From Marthasterias glacialis (taxonomy: Eukaryota; Echinodermata; Asteroidea; Forcipulatida; Asteriidae), in the NCBI GenBank assembly GCA_911728455.2, contig OU452226.1, forward strand, positions 15,145,938 to 15,209,937: DNA of 64,000 bases, given 5' to 3'. Below the pieces are notes generated by a model. The model ran no database searches, was not told where the DNA came from, and saw nothing but the letters and a program-made list of their open reading frames with translations. Below are positions 58,201-64,000 of this stretch, one piece after another. The position numbers and the translations under genes are program-made. How positions within the stretch are numbered: the stretch's first letter is position 1; each line of letters opens with the position of its first letter.

Positions 58201-61200
58201 CCACTCTCATTATGTGGCTGTCCACTATCTTAATGTGACTTTTCAATATCTTAATGTGACTTTCCACTATCTCTATGTGACTATCCACTATCTATGTGAT
58301 TATCCACTATCTTTATGTGACTATCCACTATTTCCATGTGCTTATCCACTAAAGACTATCCAGTATCTCTATAGACTATCCACTATTTCCATGTGACTAT
58401 CCACTGTAGAGTATCCACTATCTCTATGTGAATATCCACTATTTTTTAAAGTGTTGTGTAAGTGCATCACAGCTGTCAACTTGACTCATGGCCCTGACAG
58501 TAGTCAATCATTTGCCAGTTAGCAATCACAAGATTGGCAAAGCCTGGTGACATTAAGCCATACAAATTCATCTTAGAGTTGTCTTGATTGTATATGGGTG
58601 TTTGCCGTCTCTTACATAACTACAAAAAACGCTTGTCCCGAGCCATGTGACATAGTAATTGTCTCTAGTCGGGGGAATTCAAATTTAAGCAGTCATTTGT
58701 GACTAAGCAGTCGTTGTACCAGACATTATTCAAATCAAGTTCTTGTAAATGACTTACTGCAATAAGCCGTATTTTTGGCAGCCAGAGGGCGCAATACTAA
58801 TTCCGTTCTGAAAGTACAAAAATATTTCACAACATTAAAAATACAAATTTGTCAAGCAAATGTCTTACACTGATTACATTGTAAAACTGTCGATAGAAAA
58901 ACACATTCAAAGTTGTATATTAACCGCTTTATTAGCAGTCTATTTGCATCTGGTTTACCACACAATTTCTATGGTTTGACCCCCAATCTACCCCAAAGGG
59001 CGCCCTCTTGCAGTAAAAAATAAGGCCTGTTGGTGCCACATGCTTCTTTTATTATATACCCTTTGTAAAGTCCCTATAGAAATGTGCATATTTCTCATAA
59101 AATTAGGGAAATGTAAAAAACAGACTTCAAGGCCTTTTTGCCTTTCAAGCAGTTGCCTTTTGTACAGTAGAGCTTTTCAAACCCAACAAAAACATCCAAT
59201 TAAAACATTCCAAGGACCTGGTTTCAATTCAGCGAGCTTCGGCCACACTTTCAAAATTTGGGTCCAGAATGCCCTCCAGTTCTGAAAAATCTTGGGGAAA
59301 ACCCTGCTAGCTAAGCCCTTGTAATCAGTAAGATTTGTCTACTTTATTTCAAGGTTCAAATATCATGCCTGTAATTTCTCAAGTCACTGCAAATTGATTT
59401 GTACTAAAACTGTTCTTTCCTGTTTCCAGGCCAAACCTATTATCTCTTGATCTGAGTCACAATAACCTTTGTGACCTCATCGAGGTCGTGCAGACGCTGG
59501 CGACGCTTCCCAAACTCAGGAACCTTGTCTTGATCGGTAACCCTCTAGCAGTAAGTGCATTTCTTACTCAGTAAAGTTTGTTTGGCTTGCTTCTTGGTGG
59601 TGCTACAGATTTGTAGACAGTGACAGCTTTCCTGTCTGTTGTGGAGTGTCGCTCCCGAGCGGTCTGGTGCACCGGGCTCAAGTTCTGGTGTTGTCATGAG
59701 TGTGGGTCAAGTTCGTGTCCCAGTCGTGTCACTTGTGTCCCCAAGGAAGGAACTTACCACAATTGCATCATCCTAAAACTGCGCGTCTCTTGCATTGTGT
59801 CGTGTACAGAAAAACAAACCCAGTACACTTATCATTACAAAGAACAATGGGCTTGCTCCAGTGTTTCTGGCATTTGGCTGCAGATTGCACCACATCACCT
59901 AGTAAACCCTTACAAGGCGCTATGCAATAAATGGGTCTCATAATTCAATTATAGCTCCGCGTACCTGTTGTAGAAAAAACAACGAGCACTTTGAGAAGCC
60001 TGTCAGGTGTGATAAAATACTGTGTATTAGTGTTATTGTTATCATTTCTGTATTCGACTTTTAAGTAAAAAAACAAACTATGTGAGTTTATTGTAACTTG
60101 TGTTTCAGTTAATTTTAAGTTTTTAAACTTCATTTGTGAATTTATTGTAACTTGTGTTTTAGTTAATTTTAAGTTTTTAAACTTCATTTGTGATGAGGGG
60201 CAATGGAAGTCTCTTGGATTGTTCGCTATGCTTCCTTTAAAGCAATCTTGGACCTTTCTAAATAGTTTTTCGTGAGAGACATTGTTCGGGAGTAAATTTC
60301 CAATAATATAGAAAGCACGATTTTCGAGGAATTGTCCATTGATCCCTTTCACCAACGCCACACACAGCGTGTCTGCCACGCGTGCCATTTTGGGACTAGA
60401 CACATGTGTGTGTAAACGTTGCGTAAACGTTGCGTCGCGTAAAATAAGCACTGCACTGTATAACACTCGGGGACATTGACTCCCAAAATGGCGCAACCAG
60501 GCGAATTGGGTCAATACATCAAGCATTCAACTTTTCTGCTGATCAGTTGATTTCCTCGTTTTTCTTTAAACAGTGCCATAGAAAACTGAAAAATGCTGTG
60601 CAAAGTTAAAGTGTAGTTCGCCGTTTCCTCTTTTCTTGCCTTCACTAATTTGCAAGTCTGCAACAAACGTTGACACTCTTCCTTTCCTTTCTAGCTGATT
60701 CCAGGCTATCGGGGTTTCATTATAGACAGCCTTCGGAGTCTGACCATTCTTGATGATATTGGGATCTCAGCAGATGAGAAGCACCACTTCAAGGGTCTGG
60801 CGAGAAAACTAGGTAAGGGGCTGCCCCACTATTTCAGTATTCTCACCCGAGCCACTTCAGAGTTCTAGCAAAGAGAAAAGGCAAAAGACCACTAGTCTTG
60901 TGGCAAAGCAAGAGAGAGGCATGCACACATCAACTGCTCCAAAGATCTAGCGTAGAATAGGCTAGGACCATACCAACGTTTCTTTTCAAAGCCAACACTC
61001 CTCCCATAAGAGATGAACTGAACATGTTGGGAAAACCGTTTAAATCAAATGTTCTGCACCAACATTTTAAAAACCCAACCTGAGCAGTGTGATCGGTGTG
61101 TTTGTGACCAAAGCAGTCTCAAGAATTCCTGATTTAAAAAACAAATGCTTAGTGGGTTTTTTTTTGGTTTTTTTTGCAGAATTTATTTTAGACGAGGCAA

Positions 61201-64000
61201 AGGTCACTGTCAAGGTTGGCATGGTAACAGGTATACCAATGCCCCCAGAACTTCAGGTAAGGTGAACCTTTTGTGTGAGACATGTTTTAGTTAAGATAAC
61301 CTGTACTTTCTGTTTGCGAAAAATAAATACGTTCTCCGCCGGGTTACAGTCTCCAGCACACTATGTTTTGTCTTTGTGTGGGTGAAAGGAAGCATTAGAC
61401 AGCATGTGTGTGGTGTGTGCACGCTTAGCAGTGGAATGTCCTGGTAACCTTTGTTCCGGTATTCCAATGTACACAATGGCGTCTGTACACCTCTTCCGTT
61501 TCCAGGCAGGGGAAACAGTTGCGTGTATACACCTCATCTGGCGGCTACTGGTTAATAGTGATGTAGGATCTAAGGCTTTGCATGGTGGAGATCGATATTC
61601 TTGCCATTCTTACAAGTGCACCTTCTACTAATCTCAGCTAGCTAGAAGTGTTGTTTTTGTTTCTGAAATTAGCCGGGTGGTTCGAGTCAAAATGTAGCTT
61701 TTGGCAAAACAATTTCAGCATGTAGTTGATGGGATTGTGCCTTTGATGATACAAGCATGGAATTTGGCACGATCAGAGTATATTATGAGAAAGATATTCG
61801 GCTGTAGGATCATCGCAGTTTTTGTCCTGTGAAAGCATACAGGAAGAACAACAAGTAATGGCAGCAATTTTGAAGCTTGTTATTCTACCTATATTTTTTC
61901 AAAGGACAAACTCGCGATGGCCCTATAGCCAGATATCTTTCTTTTGTCAGACTCTGACTGGTCCTTGCTCTATCCTCTGACTGTGCCCCAAATTCTATGG
62001 TTGTAACATCAAAGCCACAATTCCCCCCAATTATTTCCCCTATCTGTCCCACTAATAGCATCTTTCATTTCCCACAGGCCACTGAGGAACAGCCTGAGTT
62101 TCCCATTGTGACACGTACTTACTATGTAGAGTACATGTTCCTGGAGGATTTCCAGGCTAGGGTCATGTCGGCTCAGAGTAAAGACGTCACATCTGTCTTG
62201 ACTGATAAAGAGACGGGGGATGTTGAGACGGACACAAGGGTAAGTCAAGCTCATGGGCTGAACTTGAAAATTGTCAGAAGATTGTCTTTTACCTTTCAAT
62301 TCCTTTCACTTCAATTCAATTTAAGGAGTTTATTATTGATTCGAATCAGCTCAAGAGCTGGGCCCAATTTCATAGAGCTGCTTAAGCACAAAAAGTATAG
62401 CTGAGTACAAAATAAATTATGCTTACCAGCATAAGGCTACCAGCCAAAATACTATGTCACATGTACCGTTTGTGACTGGTATCCTGCTTGTTTTTGCTTA
62501 GCAGAACATTTTTAAGCAATTTTTTCCTGCACAGTGCAGCTCTATGGAATTGGGCCCTGAATTGTACAACTTGAAGGTTCACCTTGGAGTAGTAATGGGC
62601 ACTACTGAGAAACGCAAAATTTAATCATTTGTTAATTGTCTTCGTTTACTACTACTCTCTCTCGTTGTTTTAGCCTCAGCTACCAAGTTCAGATGATGTT
62701 GTTGAGCATGCAGAGCTTGTTGACACTGTAGAACCAGTCACAAGTCATGGTAATTTGATACTTGACCTATTGCTAATACAAAGTTCTTATATGGTACTTC
62801 ATCTACACCCTGTGGGCATCTCAAAGTGCTTATTAAATTTAAGACAGGAATTTAGAGCTAAGTTGGAACTATGAGACCCATTTATATAGCGTCTTGTGAA
62901 AGTTTAGCACCTTGTGTAAAATTTACACCACACACAGGTCTGGTACTTCATGGAGGCAATAAACCGTTCCGGCCTGTCAATCAAACTGTGCGCATTGACC
63001 AATTGGATCACGCATTTTGGTCATGTGACCTCGATCACACATGCAGTGCAAACGTACACAAACTAAGGTGTGTGGGCGGGGCTTATTTCCAAAGCCGGAA
63101 CGGTCTATTGCCTCCATGCCCCCTGGTCATTGCCTTGGTGCCCCTTGAAATATTCCAGTAGATACTTACATTTCCTCATAGAGGTGCCCTTTACCAAGGA
63201 GAAACTGCCTTGCCCCATCCAGAATGAAGTATTAGGCCTGCATACCTGCCTGCATTGTTTGTGTAATTTTGCGGCTTGGAGCTCACCTTTATTGGAGACT
63301 TTGAGTCCCTAGATGGCAGCAGACATACCGGGAAAATTGCCATTGTACTGAGTATGCACACATTTCTGAGAACGCTCGATTTACCTGGTAAGTCTGATAG
63401 CCAAAACAAAAAGTAAACTTACACTTTATGAAACCGTTGTATATTTTTACGAAAAAGGGCACATTTTTGCCAAGCCAGTTTGTACGTTCTTTGATACTCA
63501 AGGCCTCCCATACAAACTGATGGTCAGTAAACCCCCCAAAAAGGTCTGAGCTTGCGCACATTTCCAATAACAGTGGGTTTACCTAGTAAGTCTGCTGCCA
63601 CCTAGTGTCCACAAAAGTCTCTATTCACTGGTGATTCACTCCTTCAATATTATACACTTACATATTTGTGTGAGTTTTCATAATGAGAAGTGAAATATTG
63701 GACACTGTAAATTTGTCCCAGTTCCAACTCAAAATTGTTTTCGTAGATAAATATGTTCAGTTCAGCGGACGGCTTTTGGGTTCTTTTATAGAGGATATTT
63801 ATTCAATATATCCAGTGAAGACGGAAGGCCTAACGAAAAACTTTTTGCAAATGTTCTTTAACTCTCCCATCCCCCTCACTTCTTTAGACGGACCTGTTCC
63901 AGAAGGAACATTTTTCACAGAAGCTGATGACGAAAACCAATCTGATCAGCAGCGGTCACCCTCGGCCAGTAATGGTACAGACCACTCGGGTTCACCACTG
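52291..64000 (+). CDS. LRRC43: Leucine-rich repeat-containing protein 43 (3' end outside window)
   Basis: LRRC43 is a cilium-associated leucine-rich-repeat protein. Eleven exons with GT-AG joins and consistent phases were found: 52291-52386, 53670-53724, 55195-55388, 57390-57500, 57906-58039, 59430-59550, 60695-60812, 61180-61256, 62078-62239, 62674-62749 and 63888-beyond 64000. They encode 419 residues so far. The start MPVAIGTDAF is followed by LRTLCLTEFPCGRGSW, which resembles the human N-terminus, and SRF in exon 2. Leucine-rich repeats run over about 125-240 (LEELTLSVNKL, LKVLELVANQISDL, LSHLGLGLNKIS, LLSLDLSHNNLCDL, LRNLVLIGNPL), capped by PGYRGFIIDSLRSLTILDD. Then comes YYVEYMFLEDFQ and an acidic Ser-rich region that stays open at the right edge. 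A 6-codon upstream frame (52280-52300) overlaps the start. Introns hold minisatellites, SINEs and MITEs. Confidence 0.92.
53005..53390 (+). repeat. tRNA-derived SINE, plus strand (LRRC43 intron 1)
   Basis: The head has TGAGGCAGAGCGGTTTAGGT (A-box) and GTGTGGGTTCGAATCCCGGT (B-box), with duplicated TTCTGGTG between them. The tail has CATGGCACTTGTGTCCTTGA and CACTTATCGTGGTAGAGTAG, as in the other family members. Confidence 0.8.
53785..54310. mobile_element. Inverted-repeat element interrupted by a second MITE (LRRC43 intron 2)
   Basis: GATGATACAAGCAAGGAATTTGG near 53838 pairs with TTCCATGCTTGTATCATCG near 54252, and ATCGCAAAG-type sequence lies between. A related element at 61725-62000 has the same GATGATACAAGCATGGAATT phrase. 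The MITE at 54031-54214 sits in its middle. Confidence 0.65.
54031..54214. mobile_element. Palindromic MITE (CCAATTC ends), copy 2, nested
   Basis: It contains GATCCAATTCACCTGACGTC and ends with GTGCAAGGGGTCAGTA, matching 3530-3722. CATTTTGGTAGTCAATAG pairs with TGTTGACTACCAGAATGG. Confidence 0.75.
54545..55062. repeat. 24-bp minisatellite, about 21 copies (LRRC43 intron 2)
   Basis: The unit contains CCAGTGTTCCACAGGCCC followed by TAGGCA or TTGGCA. Because 24 is a multiple of 3, long frames stay open on both strands (for example 54477-55040 minus and 54499-55062 plus). They are products of the repeat. It ends 132 bp before LRRC43 exon 3. Confidence 0.97.
55626..55915 (-). repeat. tRNA-derived SINE, minus strand (LRRC43 intron 3)
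   Basis: On the minus strand the head has GTTGAGTGGTCTCGTGCATC (A-box-like). The B-box is degraded around a C-run (55831-55844). The tail has TTTATGTCCTTGAGCAAAGC and CTCTTAACCCAGGTGTGTAA. The outer end, ATTGTAAAGCGCCTTGATC, resembles the 3' end of related SINEs. Confidence 0.65.
56560..56900 (-). repeat. tRNA-derived SINE of a second type, minus strand (LRRC43 intron 3)
   Basis: On the minus strand GCTCAGTTGTCTAATGGCAT (A-box) and GGTTATGGGTTCAAATCCCA (B-box) are well placed for a tRNA-like head at about 56820-56890. The body includes TTTTGTTACACAGCACTGGG and GGTTTTCCTCCCAC. The 640-835 element shares the GGAGGAAAACC phrase. Confidence 0.7.
57060..57345 (+). repeat. Non-LTR retrotransposon-like 3' tail (LRRC43 intron 3)
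   Basis: The sequence ends GGAAATAAATGTGGATTGAA followed by a short (TTGAA)n tail, which is the way CR1/L2-type 3' ends often terminate. No coding part is attached. Classification is by tail form only. Confidence 0.35.
58068..58440. repeat. 21-bp minisatellite (LRRC43 intron 5)
   Basis: About 17 imperfect copies of CTATCCACTATCTCTGTGTGA are present. It begins 30 bp after the exon 5 donor. Open frames on both strands reflect the 21-bp (7-codon) period. Confidence 0.95.
59640..59945 (+). repeat. tRNA-derived SINE, plus strand (LRRC43 intron 6)
   Basis: The head has GTGTCGCTCCCGAGCGGTCT (A-box-like) and GTCAAGTTCGTGTCCCAGTC (degenerate B-box). The tail has GTCACTTGTGTCCCCAAGGA and CACCACATCACCTAGTAAAC, as in 20165-20437. 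Confidence 0.75.
60082..60193. repeat. 54-bp direct repeat, two copies (LRRC43 intron 6)
   Basis: GTGAGTTTATTGTAACTTGT at 60082 recurs as GTGAATTTATTGTAACTTGT at 60136; both copies continue AGTTAATTTTAAGTTTTTAA. Confidence 0.9.
60330..60517. mobile_element. Palindromic MITE (CCAATTC ends), diverged copy 3
   Basis: The left end is TTGTCCATTGATCCCTTTCA; the right end CCAGGCGAATTGGGTCAATA pairs with the ends of 3530-3722. The phrases GCCATTTTGGGA and TCCCAAAATGGC are inverted partners. Confidence 0.6.
61725..62000. repeat. Relative of the 53785-54310 element (LRRC43 intron 8)
   Basis: GATGATACAAGCATGGAATT and GAGAAAGATATTCGGCTGTA match 53838-53905, and TAGCCAGATATCTTTCTTTT matches 54217-54235. 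The nested MITE found in the other copy is absent here, which marks that MITE as a later insertion. Confidence 0.65.
62360..62557. mobile_element. GAGCTGCTTAAGC palindromic MITE, full length (LRRC43 intron 9)
   Basis: The ends GGGCCCAATTTCATAGAGCT and AGCTCTATGGAATTGGGCCC are inverted and complete. The interior has GCTTACCAGCATAAGGCTAC and GTGACTGGTATCCTGC. It is the best reference copy of this family in the window. Confidence 0.9.
62958..63110. mobile_element. CCGTTCCGG foldback MITE, copy 3 (LRRC43 intron 10)
   Basis: AATAAACCGTTCCGGCCTGTC at 62958 pairs with AAGCCGGAACGGTCTATTG ending 63110. It is related to 40749-40972. The AGGCCTG-type element at 63110-63240 directly follows, so one probably inserted into or beside the other. 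Confidence 0.75.
63110..63240. mobile_element. AGGCCTG foldback MITE, partial (LRRC43 intron 10)
   Basis: It contains GCCTCCATGCCCCCTGGTCA, GTGCCCCTTGAAATATTCCA and GCCTTGCCCCATCCAGAATG, and ends TATTAGGCCTG. The left part is cut by the neighbouring element at 62958-63110. Confidence 0.7.

Overview
This window is an invertebrate deuterostome chromosome segment: intron-rich genes, canonical GT-AG splice sites, vertebrate-like orthologues, and dense short non-autonomous DNA transposons and tRNA-derived SINEs. The repeat flavour, such as the many palindromic elements ending in AATTTCATAGAGCTGCTTAAG, suggests an echinoderm and most probably a sea star. That assignment is an inference from the repeats, not a database match.

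Layout. (1) 892-2192, minus: two exons of a voltage-gated proton channel (HVCN1/Hv1) covering the N-terminus, S1, a long acidic loop and S2; S3-S4 lie beyond the left edge. (2) 7541-9654: a 2.1-kb foldback element whose arms carry 19 palindromic GGCGGCCGCC units, with a second foldback nested in it and a third nested in that. (3) 10365-13601, plus: a truncated tandem paralogue of SMARCB1/SNF5. It keeps the winged-helix exons and an intact 181-codon reading frame, but ends in a hexapeptide repeat and a repeat-derived tail. (4) 17211-26667, plus: the complete 8-exon SMARCB1 gene (381 aa). (5) 31616-46556: three related 3-exon genes (orientation -, +, -) for small secreted proteins. Each has a signal peptide, a propeptide ending in a furin-type RXRR site, and a mature domain of about 135-150 residues that looks like a divergent beta-trefoil (FGF/IL-1-like) ligand. 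All three share intron phases (1 then 0) and a TATA box about 90 bp before the ATG. (6) 52291-64000, plus: eleven exons of LRRC43, a leucine-rich-repeat protein of ciliated cells. Its putative promoter has an RFX X-box overlapping a forkhead motif; the 3' end lies beyond the right edge.

The most novel content is the ligand cluster. Genes 1 and 2 are about 91% identical through signal peptide and propeptide, then fall to under 40% immediately after the furin site. The truncated SMARCB1 paralogue is the second point of interest. HVCN1, SMARCB1 and LRRC43 together match an ancestral linkage, since the human genes lie on 12q24, 22q11 and 12q24.

The remaining sequence is introns and intergenic DNA filled with MITEs, SINEs, minisatellites and long palindromes. 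No intact transposase, reverse transcriptase, rRNA, functional tRNA or CRISPR array was found.
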